Origin: Hibiscus mutabilis
Lineage: Eukaryota; Streptophyta; Magnoliopsida; Malvales; Malvaceae
Assembly (NCBI GenBank): GCA_019671005.1
Contig: CM033747.1
Location: 27,245,188-27,309,187 of the forward strand
Reading direction: 5' to 3'
DNA: 64,000 nucleotides
Shown here: piece by piece, positions 20,696 to 33,399 of the stretch
Layout of the letters: the number at the start of each line of letters is the position of its first letter
Position numbering within the stretch: the stretch's first letter is position 1
Notes under the pieces: model-generated
What the model saw: the letters and a program-made list of their open reading frames with translations, nothing else
Told to the model about the DNA's origin: nothing
Databases searched by the model: none
Translations under genes and position numbers: made by a program

Positions 20696-23461
20696 TGTAA
20701 TACCCTAATAGTTGGTTAGTGACTAATTTGCAAAATTAAAAGTTGGTGGTTATAGTTCAGTTACTAAAATGTAAAATGTTAAAGTTTGGTGACCAAAGTG
20801 TAAAATTAAGAAAAGTTTAGGGACCAACATGGTAATTTTCCCAATAATTATTTTATTTCATAAATAAATAGATCACCTAAGGGTGTGAATAGAATATAAA
20901 ATTGTTCATTCGATCCGAGGTTTTTATTATTGGGAAATTGTAGTTAAAGTTTAAATGGATTTCGGGTAACCGTATGAACTCGGAATGTGATGAAATTTTG
21001 AAAGGAGTTGTAGGAAGACTTGAAGGACATGACATTTCATTTTGGAATCGTTTTTAATTGATTTAGATTTGATTGAAGGCAGTATTTTTATTATAGTGCA
21101 CAAATGGCATTTTTGTGAATACATGGATTCATTAATGGCATTTTAATCATTTTGCCCATGCTTTTTAATTAAAAATGATTATGGAAAAGTGATAAGATTA
21201 GGTGTCAACACCTAATTGGTCATAATTAAGGGGCAAAATGGTAATTTTACTATTGATGAAGATTTTTATATTAGGAATTAAAGATTAAATGCCATTTGTC
21301 TTGATTATTAATTGAAGAAAAGCCTAGAATTTTTTCATCTTCATCCTCTCTTGGCCGAAACACCATAGCAAGGTAAGAAAAAAATTTGATTCCATTTTAA
21401 GCTTGATTCGATTAGTTTTTGGGTTGAAACATGAAATAGATAATTAATCTCTATTGAATTCTCTTTCATTTGGTATATTTTTTGAGTGGTTTCCATGCTT
21501 ATATGTTGAGATTGGAGATTAGGGTTTATGAAGAGCAAGTTTGGATTTTAGGTTTTATGGATTAAATTGATTGAATATGAGGTTGTGATGATGTTTAATG
21601 CTTGTTAGAGTGAAAATTTCCTTGAATTTTGTTGTAGGTTGTTTTTGAGAAAATAAAAAAATTAGGGGAAACTCTTGAAAATTTTTTATTTGAAGTGGAA
21701 ATGATGTTAGAAGCTTGAATATGATGTTTGGAGGTTGAATTTGTGCTTGAATCAAGTTGGGAAATTTGGTCAAAGTGACCTTTCAAATTTGGCTAGTAGG
21801 GGAAAAATAAGGGAAAATTATGGAAAATTTTTCCTAAGGTTAGAAATGGTGTAAGGATGGTTTTGTAAGTTTTGGAATGTTAATTGGACTAGTTTGGAAG
21901 TTTGTAATATGTTAAGGACTAAATTGTAAAGTTGGAGAAATATGTGATTAAAGTGGAAATTGATTTGGAAATTGAAGTTGTGTGATAAAGGACTATTTTG
22001 AAAGATTTAGAAGTTTTGAAGTTAACATTGATATTGTAATATGAAGTTTGTAATAAAAGAATTATTGGGAATATTATTCCTAATATGTACTAATGTTAGT
22101 ATAATACTAACATGTACTTTGAATGGTATGTGTTGTTAAATGTTGTGTAGATCGTAATCGGGATCAAAATCGAGATACTAGCTAGGCTATCGATAAAGGA
22201 AAAACACAAGAGTAGAGTTGGAAGTAATAGTACAGTTTAGTGAGGCAACATGTGAGTGCATTCTTACTTATTTTATTATGATACGAGGAAGACCTGTGAT
22301 AAGTCAACCTCGAGTGTTGAAAAAAAAGGATTTGAATCGTAAATTATATACATATTAAATGGTTTCTAATGATTTATAAATGATTTTGGGTATGAACTTC
22401 CCAAAGTGTTTTTCTTATATATGTTATAGTGATATGTCTTTATTTATTGATATTATGGAATAAGTGAATAGATTATAACAGTGAATTGGTTAAAAGCCCA
22501 TTGTATGATTATTGAGATTCTTGGTATAATTGGCATGCCAATGAGGTGGAGTATAATGATATAGTGATATAGTGACGCTGTGTTCTACAGCTATGACCTA
22601 GTGATACAGTGATGCTGTTAAATTACAACAGTGGTATAGTGATACAGTGATTTATTATGACACAACATATTTGTTGATGCCGCACATGTGCATACTCAAC
22701 AGTGACTCGCATACCATTTATTCTTATTTACTTTACATTGGGCTATAATTATATTAAGAGTGAAAGTGCAAAGAATGACCCTAGTGAAATGAATCTTCAA
22801 TGAAGAATTGCTTTGGTATAACTTGTTTTATACATATTTGAATTTTGAGACTTTACAGGTTGCCTAATAGTGGAACGACTTTGACAAGTCAGATTTACGA
22901 TTTTATAATCCTATATATATATTGTATTATGTTTGCTTATGTCACTTTCTTATAGTGAATTGTTTAAATTATTTTATGTTGCCTCACTAAGTGTATTCTT
23001 AGCGTATGAATGTTTTAAGCGTAGGTAAAAGGCGTAACGAGCAGCAGTAGAAGACATCATCTATTTTGGAAGCGTAACATCATTATCAGTATGGCATCTT
23101 CGATGTTACTTTTGATATTATTAGTTGGCATGTAAATTATAAATGTTTTGAGCTGCTCTGATATGAATGTTTCATAAAGAGATAATTTAATCATATTTTA
23201 TTTGATAGTTAAATTTTACTTGAAATCTAGGTTCGAATTTAACTTGAAACCTAGTTGCTCCTCAAATCTAGGTTCGAATTTAACTTGAAAATATTAAGTT
23301 TAAATTTTACGCGATTAAATATTAATTCAATTAAAGAGTTAATTGTTTAAATTTTTAAAGAAATAAAATTTCATCGATTTTTGAAATGAGAATTATTGTA
23401 CAAATGTCATGTGACATTTATAACTTGTATTCAGTGATGGATGAAGGTGAGGGGTGTTATA
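20696..23461 (+). mobile_element. Solo LTR 1 (chromovirus-like ends)
   Basis: The 2766-bp insert starts TGTAATACCC and ends GGGGTGTTATA, the mirrored end type of plant Tekay/Del-like gypsy LTRs (TGTAACACCCC...GGGGTGTTACA), with the last C changed to T. Flanks are GTGGT (20691-20695) and GAGGT (23462-23466), a 5-bp target duplication with one mismatch. No internal coding region or second LTR is seen, so it is a solo LTR left by recombination. It includes small tandem repeats (TAGTGATACAGTGA type near 22560-22650; ATCTAGGTTCGAATTT twice near 23226 and 23264). Confidence 0.8.
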
Positions 23462-23555
23462 GAGGTAGACCAAAATGACCAAGATGAATGAATGGGTTCC
23501 TAATGAGAAGAACTAGTTCAGACTTTGCAGTTACCCTTGATAGAAGGATTGGGAG

Positions 23556-26500
23556 TGTAACGCCCCGGTTTTAGGGCTTAGCGGTTTAAAGGGTTTATTA
23601 GACGGTCCGGTGGACCGGAGTAGAGATTCGAGTCGGTTTCGGGATCGTATATTTTTTGTGTTGGAAAAATTATGGAAAAATGCTTAAAAATCATTATTAA
23701 TTATATATTTAATAATGGTGGAATCAAATTTGAAAAACAGGTTTTGGAAGATGGACATTTTTGGTTAGTGACCAAAATGAAAGTTTTGAAAACTGTGATT
23801 TTCTAGTGACTAAAATGAAAATGGTCAAATACTTAGAATCCTTAAGGAGCTATTTTACCAATTGGTTTCTGATGATTTCTCCCTTGATTTAACTGATTTT
23901 AACATGTGATTTAATTAATAATTAAAGTAGATTTTGTTAAAAAGTTAGTTAGCTTTTCTAAAACAAAAATCACATCATTTTCTCTCAACTTTTTCCTCTC
24001 CATTCTCTCCTCATCCAAAAACACAGATTTCATCAAATTTTCAGAGGCGAGGTGGTTTTTAACTTGATTTTATTGTTTTAAATTGTTTTATAAATATTGA
24101 TTACACAAAATCTTACATTAATCTTGTATTTTTTTAGCTATTCACAAACCAATTGAGGGAGAAACTTCACAATAGGGGTAAGGTCCGAGATCTCCTCTAT
24201 TGTATGGTTCTTTATTGAAATTCCCAAGCATTTGATCCTTGTTTTTGTGTTTCTAATCTGGTTTTGATGATTTTCCAATGTTTAATTGAGTTATTTGGGA
24301 AAAATGAGTTGATTCGCGAATTGGATCTGATTTCCAGTAAGTAAGGTTGCTTTGATTCATATTTTGGATTTTTAATAATGTTGATAAGTGATTTTTATCA
24401 ATGGAATCCCAAAACTTAAGAATCTCTATTTGTTTAGGTTGTTAGTTTTGAGGTTTTGTGGTGTTTTGTGGTTGTAAAGTTGCTGGAGGTAGTAGCTTGT
24501 TTTGGATCTATTTTTAGATGTGTTTTGATGTTGGAAATGATGCTAGGTTGATAGTTTTTGGCTGGGTTGTGAATTGAAGTGTTTTGGTTATGTTTTCGGT
24601 TGTTGTGGAGGGTTAATTGTGGAGATTTTGTGAGAATCCGAGAAGGATTGTGGTTGCTGTGTTTGGAATGCATTATGATGCATTAATTCTCTGTTGTTTT
24701 GTGGTAAAAATAGGGGAGGTTGATCCAGAAGTGATTGGAGAAGCGTAGAAAGCTTCGGATACTTGATTTCGCGTCGGCGAATCGAGGTTTTGCATATCGG
24801 TGAGTGAAAACGTGGTTTAAATCATTTTGATAATAGAGTTTTGGGAGTTATGGTAGAGCTTGAAACGCTTACCTAGACTCGGAAGTAAGTATAAAGTGGA
24901 TTTCTCTCTCGGACGTGCTAGTTTGAAATGGTTTTATGCACTTTTTTTAATTTACATGTTACCTACTGTTTAAGCATGTTTTAAAGTATTTGATATACCG
25001 TTTTTAAGCATGAATTGCTGAAGGATGCACATGGTAAGTGATCCTTGTAAGTATGGTTTATACTTGTGGTTTAAAGCATGGTTGTTGCTTTGGAAAAGTG
25101 TTTTGGTTAATGCTTGTTTAAAACAGTGAGGTAAATGTTATTTGGTTAATTATATTGGCAAGTGATGTATTTTAAAATTGTTATCAGATATAGTTGGCCG
25201 GCCATAGGATTGAGTGCACTGTAAATAAGTCGCCTTGGATGTTGAGGGGTTTATATTGTGTACCGAATACTCTATCCAAGTACCCTAACGGTAGAGGGTT
25301 TAACGGTACCGAATACTTCCGTTAGTGGGTTAAGCATCTAACCGATGATAGGGATGGGTATCCCTGTGGGTTGTGACTGTACCCGGTTGTTAATGTACCG
25401 CGATTGTGATTGTATCGCTATTCTGGTTGAGATGTCTTGAAGTGTTGGGCTAACACTTGTTGAATCCGTGTATCTAATGAACTCTTTTGTTATTGAACAT
25501 GTTAATGATCACTTGAAAGCCAATATAAGTGTTAATGTATCATTGAAACGTTTATGTTGTATAATGTGGTTTATACATGTTTCTCCTTAAGCTTTGCATT
25601 TGGTAGTAATGCATGGGAAGGCTTAAGTGGAGGGTTAGCAATGTGATTTGCTGTTGTTTAATGATACATGTAGCATATGGTTTAATATGCTGGTTTTAAA
25701 TGATGTAAAGTGCATGTTTAAAAAGGGGCATGATGATGATGATGATGATGTTTTAAAGGATGATGTTATGTAAATGGTTTTAAATGCATTGGTGGTGATT
25801 GTTTAGAGCACTCTTTACTATGCCTTGTGTGCTTACTCTCTCGTTGTCCATCAATGCAAATAATTGAGGTCTTGGAAGGCAGCAAGAAGCAATGGGATCT
25901 TGGCAAGACTTGTTTCCAAAGTATGTTAGAGACTAGGCTATAATGAATAAGGCCAATGGGGTACTTGTTGTGTTTTGGGAGGTGTTTTGTGGAACTCCCA
26001 GTTTGAGCATGTTTTTTTAGTTGCTCTTGGGTTGTAAATGGCCTTTAAGGATTGTTTTTGATGTTGTTTTAACATTTGATATGTTGGTTGGATGCATTAG
26101 GAAGCATGCCTATAGATTTCCGCTTTGATGCATGAATCCTTGTTGTGTTGTTAGAATTGTGTTGCTAGTTGGCATGAGATTTGTTTGACATGTTAGTATT
26201 GTGTTTAAAGCATGTTAGAATGGTTTGAGTATGCTTTTGGGATGAAAAATCAGCCAAATATGACATTACAGGCCCAAGCGTACCGATACGCGAGGGACCG
26301 TATCGATACGACTAGGCAATTTCAGGCTTGTGGGATCGGTACGGGTCTGGTGCGTTTTGATACGCCTAGGAAAATTTGGCTTGGCGTACTGGTATGGGGT
26401 TGGGTGTTTCGATACGAGTTTTAACCTCTAGATTTCACTTTTGTAACTCGAACCCGCGTATCAAAACACCTAAGGAACCGTATCGGCACGGTTGTAAATA

Positions 26501-27034
26501 TTTCAATAGTTTGGTATTTTAGTTAGGTGTATCAAAACGGCTTGGTGGTGTATCGAAATGGTGTGTTTCAAACCATATCGGTACGGGCTTACCCATTTCG
26601 ATACGGATGGCCGTTTTTCCTGTTAATGTCATTTTTGGGCAGTTTTGCTTTCTTTGCTTTTTAGTCCCTGAATCTTGCCGATGCAATTATATGTGGTAGA
26701 ATGATCAGATTGAGCTGAAATTTGAGATGAAGGTTTGGAATTTGACTAATTAAAGATTGGTAACATAAAAATGATTTTTAATCCTGAAATTTTCTATATT
26801 TGCAATTTGGTCCATATTTTGCGAATGTGATCAATTGGATGTCAAATTGATGCCCAATTGAGTTGGGGTTGCACCTGATGTCTGTATGAACATGTAGGGT
26901 TAATAATTGGCATCTAGATAGGATAAAAGAAAAAAATGGACCGGGTTTGGTTGTAACTCTTTGGTTTGCTACGACAAACCTAATGTAGCCTTCTAGGTTC
27001 AGTTGGGCGTCTAGGCCGGGTCAAGGGGGTTACA
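23556..27034 (+). mobile_element. Solo LTR 2 (chromovirus-like ends)
   Basis: The 3479-bp insert starts TGTAACGCCCCGG and ends GGGGGTTACA, flanked by a perfect 5-bp target duplication GGGAG (23551-23555 and 27035-27039). There is no coding region and no second LTR, so it is a solo LTR. It belongs to a different family from solo LTR 1. It holds a (GAT)n run near 25728-25750 and a cluster of CGTATCGATACG-like palindromes at 26279-26606. Confidence 0.85.
26279..26606. repeat. Cluster of CGTATCGATACG-like palindromes
   Basis: About twelve variants of one 12-bp palindrome in 330 bp: CGTACCGATACG 26279-26290, the perfect CGTATCGATACG 26299-26310, then degenerate copies near 26333, 26353, 26385, 26406, 26457, 26479, 26528, 26548, 26573 and 26594. 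Copies appear in both half-site orders. The surrounding LTR is AT-rich. Confidence 0.85.
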
Positions 27035-27181
27035 GGGAGGTTCCTAATGAGAAGACCTTGTTCAAGATTTTTAGAGAGCAAGAAGAGTGAAATTGCAACG
27101 ATCAGACGCTTGGAGACAAATTTGTGTATTTTCAGTCTTTGCCCTATTCTTGTTCCACATTAATGAGCAAAGAGGGGCAGC

Positions 27182-27259
27182 TGTAACACCCGAATTTTAC
27201 CCAGGTATGGGTATATACTATATTCTCTTAGTAAATAAAATAAATAAATAAGTGAACCA

Positions 27260-27299
<40 letters not shown>

Positions 27300-30200
27300 T
27301 AGTCTATAAATAAAACCCAAATGTCCATACAATAGTCCATGAACATAATATCCATACAGGGCCCTTTTTTCCTTTACAAAGCCCAAACCTCAATTTCTAT
27401 AACTTTATTATAGCCTATTTCTAACATCTCCAGCCCAACAAACACAAAATTTCGTCTAAAACCCTTTTCCTGCCCAAAAATGGTCACGTGGCAGTATCTC
27501 ATTAGTTTAATCCGTTCCACGTGGATTTGTGTTTCTTTGAGCACATCTGGAACCAGCTAGTTGCTGACATCAGCAATGACCTCTAAACATGCCCCACTAT
27601 AAATACTGAAGAGAGAGTGAGTGTGGAAATCATGGGATAATAATTTCTACAAGTAAGAACAATTAATTGAGGAGAGAGAGGGAAAGCTAAAGAGTTACCT
27701 GGAGATACCAAAGGCCGCTGGAAAAGACAAGAGTCACCAGAGAAGACGACCGAAGCTGCCATAACTTCATCGGAGTCCGTCAGAATGTATACTTTTCTTC
27801 TTCTTTTATTTCCAGCAATACAAGTACAAAGTAAACATAAGATCTAGGATTTTAAGTATAAAACAATAGCTAAAAATTGTCGTCGGAGCTTATCTTCGAC
27901 CGAAGTGCTTAGGTTAACGGCGGAGTTAAAAATTGGGAAGTTTTCGGGTAGTTCTATGGGTGAAGTTGGGTGATCCTGTCAGATCGGGTAGTTTTAAGAG
28001 GTTTAGAAGGAAAAATTGAAGGTTTTAGGAGATTTTAAGGTTCCGACGCGGTGGCCAGAAATCGCCTCACGACGACCGGTTGGGACCAGACGATGGCTGG
28101 GAGTTGTAGTGGTGATCAGAGAAGTGATGAAGATGATTGGAGTAGGGAAGAAGCTGACCAAAAGTAATCGGTGGTGGCCGACGTTGCCTACGGCGGCCGG
28201 CCGAAGGTGGTCAATGGCCAAGTAACATGTTTAGATGGTCAAAGTTTGGGGATATGAATCGAATAAAAGAAAAGGGGAAGAGCTTAAATCGAATTCTTAA
28301 AAAATATTGGTGTTTGATCAAAAAAAACATGAAAAGGAAGGAGTTTGGTGTTTGGGGTGGATCAAAATGAGGAAAGATGGATGAACATGGATGAATTTTG
28401 TGTTGAATTGGGGTGTTTGATCTGTTTTTTGGCTTAAAATTTGGGTGTTTAGAGGTTTGAGTTGAGAGAGTTTTAAGGAGTGAGAGAGGGTAGAGAGAGG
28501 CGTTAAGTGAGAAATGGCGAGTCAGCCTGAGTTGGGGCTTTTATACCTGAGTCAAAATGGTGCTGTTTTGGCACCGGGTCGAGGAGGGTTTGCGTCGTTT
28601 TATCGGGTCGGGTATAAATATCCGTGTGTTTTTTAAAATAAGGGATTAATTGCTCACCGTGTCCTTCCTACTTTGAAGTGTAATTCATTTTAGTCACCTT
28701 TTGTAATAAAATTTAGTTTAAAGCTTTAAATTTGTTCAAATTAGTCCCTAATTTCAATTGTTTAATTTATTTTAATTGTTTATTTATATGAGTGATTGCA
28801 CGATTTAAATTACGCATACAGTCTTATTTGCTAGATAATTAAATCACTTAGGAACCATTTAGGAATGCGTTTAGAATGGGATTTTGGTCAAAATATTGGT
28901 TTGAAACTAAAAATCAATGCTAAACAACCAGCTTTTAAAAAAACGTGTTTGAAAAGTGCTTTTGAAAGCCAAATTACAATTTTAACCTTCATTTACTATT
29001 GTGTTTATTTATAATTTATACATTTATAATTTTTTACGAAGACATAATTATATAATTAATAAATTATTTTTATTTTAAAAATTATATATATTTATTCATG
29101 CCAAGTTTTTTAAATAAAATATTTTAAATTTATTATATTTTTATGGAACACGTACAAATGTTAAAACAATATGTATTTATTAATAAAAATATTTTTATAT
29201 TTTTATGATAATTTAAGCTGATATATTTCATATATTGTAACATTAAAGAATTTAGATATAAATTATATATATATAACTTACAATATCATGTCCAAAATGG
29301 TCATTTACCTTTTTAAAATCATTTTTTCAGTAATACTAAACACTTAAATGTCAAATTTAAAAAATCCAAAAGTACTTCTAAAAATTACTTCTTAAAAGTT
29401 CTTTTCCACCGCACTTTTCAAAAGCAATGCTAAACTGGCCCTTAGCCTTTAATATAAATTGCTGGAGCCTTAGTTCTATTTTTTGTTGGGATTAAATAAC
29501 TAAAATATGAGAGATAATTGTAAAAATAAATGACTATTAAAAGGGAAGCTTTGGAGTTCTAATTTGAATAGTGTCTCATTGCAATAAGATGTTATTCAAT
29601 GGGCTTTTAAATAGAACATTTGATACTCATTTAAACCTAGAACATGATAATTAACCTAGTTAATTAGATTAAAGTTTTAATTAGGACTAGTATTTAAATA
29701 ATTAGATTCACCAATTAAATTAGGAATATTATTTAATTTAGGGTTTTAATATGAATAGTGCTCAAGCAATTGGGTGTTATCTCATAAATACCTTAAATTT
29801 AATAATATTCATAGTTTTTAAACAATTTAATTAACTAGAGCCTTTTTAAGTTAGAATTTAAAATAAACAAGATAATAACGGGTCATGCATTAAAACCTTT
29901 TATGTTGGGATATATTTTTGAATATGAATCGAAGTGCCCAAAAGTAACTGGGGCGCTTCCCATCTCATATTCGTTCCTAAAATATATTTCCTTATAAAAG
30001 GATATCTTCATTTGGAACTTAAATCCAGTCAATAATTAAGGGTTAAATTAAATTCGAATTACTATTCTCAAAAATGTCAAAATGCCACATAAAATTAAAA
30101 GGTACCGATAACGGGCGTTTGTGGGTGCTAATCATTCCCCACACGTAACCGACTTCTGAACCCAAATTTTAAGAAAATGAATCTCTGGTTGTTTTTATGG

Positions 30201-30382
30201 TATTCGGTCTACCTCGAAGTGACCGGTGGCGACTCCAAAATGTTTCAAGATTAAATAAAAGAAAAATCCAATTTAACATGAAAAACCTAATTTTTCAAGA
30301 TTAAATAAATAAAATGCAAAACCCTAATGTTAAAGATCGATCGCCGAGCTATTTTTACACCCGATAAAAAATGGTCACGACA
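27182..30382 (+). repeat. 3' LTR of Ogre-like B
   Basis: Starts TGTAACACCCG after the tract AAAGAGGGGCAGC and ends ATGGTCACGACA. A TATA box (CTATAAATAC) lies near 27597. A (AAT)13 microsatellite (27261-27299) follows the start. The block CTACCTCGAAGTGACCGG near 30210 is shared with the LTRs of copy C. The LTR is enlarged by an inserted MITE-like segment (about 28851-29441). Confidence 0.88.
28851..29441. mobile_element. MITE-like insertion in the LTR (possibly hAT)
   Basis: Compared with the LTRs of copy C, about 590 bp are extra here. The ends are inverted: GGAACCATTTAGGAATGC at the left, and GGGCCAGTTTAGCATTGC when the right end is read in reverse. CTTAG flanks both sides (perhaps CACTTAGG/CCCTTAGC, 8 bp). 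The inside is AT-rich and non-coding. Superfamily assignment is tentative. Confidence 0.5.
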
Positions 30383-30387
30383 ATCAC

Positions 30388-31304
30388 CCCCACTTTTTTG
30401 TTCTGAATGAAAATCAAACTGAAAATCTGAAGATTTGAAGGTCGTGTGTTCAGTCCACACCGCTCAAATTGTTGGCTAGTAGGATGAACAGTGTTCTTGG
30501 ACGGCGAAAGAAGGTTACTCATATGATGGAAATGAAGAGTCTTTGGTTGCTTCAAAGGTTTTTGGTTTGATTAGGTCGAAGAAGAATGAGTATGTCCTTT
30601 ACTCCCTATTACATGGCTCCTTAAAAGAGTTTGGATAGGTGTCGATAGCGAGTTGTCGTGGCATGAGTATTGATCAAACATCTTAAGATGTGATGGCCTA
30701 GATCAATTTATCATTAAGGAGGACCACGTGTGTCGCCACGTGGTCCAAGATAACACGCTTTAACTCGTTGGGTTCTTACGACTGACAAGCTTTCACCAAT
30801 AATCGTCCGTATGTTATGATCACAAGAAGTCGCAGGTGGCCGTCCGCACGCCTAAAGATTCCCACAGTGAAAATTCACTGAGAGGTTTGTATAGTGAAAG
30901 TTCACAAGGGCTAAAAAATATCTATTCGAATCATCACAATTTTTTTATATGTAACTATTAAAACATTACAAATATTCTGAAAATGTTCGGTATCAAGTAG
31001 TACCCTATCGCCTATCGGTTCATACCAGTTCGATGCAAATAGAAATGATATGAAAATTTTGCAACTTAAATTTATTTGATTCAAATGACCCTGACGTGTC
31101 CAATTGACATGTCTATTTGACAATGGATTTCATCTCATGATGCTCATCATTTTCATAATAACTGGGGAAACTGCTTAAACGAAGACACAGCATTCGTCGG
31201 TGTTTTTGAAGAAATGGTCGGATACCATGGCCTGAAAAGCTAGCCTGCGTTTATGCTGCCAAGTGCCAACCGAGTCCGGATATGTTTGATTCTTTGTACC
31301 TGTT
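30388..31304. other. Host spacer downstream of the sulfate transporter
   Basis: No convincing gene. It holds a striking inverted repeat with two G-boxes at 30721-30746. The last few hundred bases may be the 3' UTR of the minus-strand sulfate transporter. Confidence 0.5.
30721..30746. promoter_or_regulatory. Inverted pair of CACGTG G-boxes
   Basis: GGACCACGTG and CACGTGGTCC are exact reverse complements separated by TGTCGC. Each arm contains the G-box core CACGTG, bound by bZIP and bHLH factors. It lies 560 bp beyond the transporter stop codon. Whether it regulates anything is unknown. Confidence 0.55.
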
Positions 31305-33399
31305 CTAAGCAACATCGTCGTTATTAGAGGATGATTCCGCCGTTGATTTCCTAGTACGATCAAGCGTAAACCGACAGTAATTGATCGCTTCCTCCACCGA
31401 CAAGTGGAAGGCTTGTCTCCCAAGAACATCCACGAATTTCGCCAACGTCATTTTCTCCAAAACTTCGATCCTGGGGTTCACTATTCCTAACTGCCAAACA
31501 CGAAACACGACCGCGTATAAATTCATGCATTATCAGTGAATCATATAAAGGCACGTCGTTAAGAAGGTCGAAGTTTTACCTTAATATTCTTCCCTTTCAA
31601 CACTCTACCTAGTTCAATGAATGTTTCAATGCCCGACATGTCAATGGATGAAACACCCGACAAATCTAGCAAAAGATGCTCAACTTCAGTTCCTAAAGCA
31701 GCATTTTCTTCGTAAATGTACCTTAAAATCCTGCTCAATATCCAACCAATTATGTTCTAACCTTGTACATTGTCGATTTTCCAAAGAATATATATAATGT
31801 ATGTATACCTTTCTCTTATGTAAGTGCAGTTTGCAAAATAAATAGGGGAACCGAGTTGAAGAACGAGGATTCCTTCCAACGATGTCGTCTCTGGGTACTG
31901 CTCCGTGTCACGAAATAAACTCGTGTCCGGAAGTTTACCAAGCTTACAAGGTGCAGGCCTTGCCACATATAAAAGTGCTCTAAGTAAGGCCAATCCCACC
32001 TGAAATTGTAACAGATAAGATAGGGGTTTTCCCGCGATGCAACTCGAGACCGGATGATATATACAAAGTTTGCGAAGGGGATGATTACCGAGAGCAAGAG
32101 GCCGACGTCCATGCTTTTGAAACTGACGCCGAAGAAGGCGGCCATGCAAATGAGGAAATCGAATTTATCGACTTTGTAGAGGTGGTACATCTCCTCGTAG
32201 TTGATGAGTCCGAGCATGGCGGACATGATGATGGCGGCTAAAGCTACCAAAGGGGTGTAACTGAAGACCGGAGCCAAGAACAACAGTGTTAACATCATGC
32301 AAATTCCTTGTACCACGTTCGACACTGGTGTCTTGCACCCTGCACTCACATTCACTGCTGTTTTTGAGAATGGCCCTGCAAAGTTTCAATCATTTTCAAA
32401 AACATTACTATTTTTCTTATAAGTTTCTTGATAAAATTAAATAAAGTTTATAATGTTAGAGTTCCTGTACTATTCTAAAATTCAAAATTTAATCATATAC
32501 TTTAGTTTTGTGACATTGAGTCTTTATAATACTATTTTTTATCTTAAAATCTCGACTCCTCCCCTAACGGTTGATCTAACAACTATACAAAAACAAAATA
32601 ACTTTTTAGTCCTTTATGTTTTCAATTTTTTATCAATTTAACCCTTAATCTTTCAGAAATACATAGAAAATTCATTGAACAATACAATTTTTAATCATTT
32701 CAAATTGAAAAAACTATAAATACAAAACTAAAAAAATTCAGAACTTAATGTCACAAAATTCAAATGTTAAAATTAAATTTTAAATAACAATTAAAAGGAA
32801 AGACTAGATTTTGTACCAGTTGTTAAGTAGCATGAAGTGAAAGATCCAATTATGTTCATGAACCCAAAGGCTATTATCTCTTTGTTGCCATCAACTTGTT
32901 CATTTTTAATGATGCAAAGCTTCGTCCTATTGCTATTCCTTCCTGAAAGTTCCATTTCGGAAAATGAATCAGTTTTTATTAGTAAAAAAATTGAAAAAAT
33001 AATTAAAAAATAAAGTAATAACTTTTATTTTTTCAATTTAATATTTTTTAATTTGACCCTGACCTCTCTAAGTAGGATTAAGATTAAAATTAGGATTTGT
33101 CAGAAAAACAACAACAAAAACGTTTATTTTTAAAGACAAGTGACATTAATTAATTGATTATAGGCAATATGTTAATGAAAAATTAAGCAAGTTAAGTTTT
33201 TAGATTAATGAATGTGCAATGACTTCTAAGTTTGAATGAAAAGGAGGCCGGAAAAAAATTCAAGTACTAAATAGGTTTAAAACAAGTTTTGGTACCGACT
33301 AGATACTTAAAGGTAAATTCAGAGGTATTTTTAAGAATATTTTTATCTATTGATTGGTTAGGGGTGACATGTCAATAAAATTTACATTTTTGCATTTAG

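Larger units (their letters stand above)
17609..30382 (+). mobile_element. Ogre-like (Tat) retrotransposon B, 3' part, with nested insertions
   Basis: What remains in the window is the end of the second RNase H, a decayed integrase, the 3' tail with stem-loop arrays, a polypurine tract (about 27168-27181) and a 3.2-kb 3' LTR. It was entered by Ogre-like A at 17608 and by two LTR elements that now remain as solo LTRs. It is closest in sequence to copy C. The LTR ends GTCACGACA at 30382; the expected target duplication is ATCAC (30383-30387). It landed about 0.9 kb past the stop of the sulfate transporter gene. Confidence 0.9.

Noticed and set aside
20696..23461. A complete small retrotransposon or TRIM instead of a solo LTR
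   Set aside because: No internal direct repeat of the ends, no primer site or polypurine tract inside; only the outer TG...TA ends and target duplication are present.
24434..24673. 79-codon minus ORF rich in Asn/His/Thr
   Set aside because: Low-complexity reading of GT-rich LTR sequence with no supporting motif.
26212..26424. 70-codon ORF in solo LTR 2
   Set aside because: It is made of the palindrome cluster and has no protein-like features.
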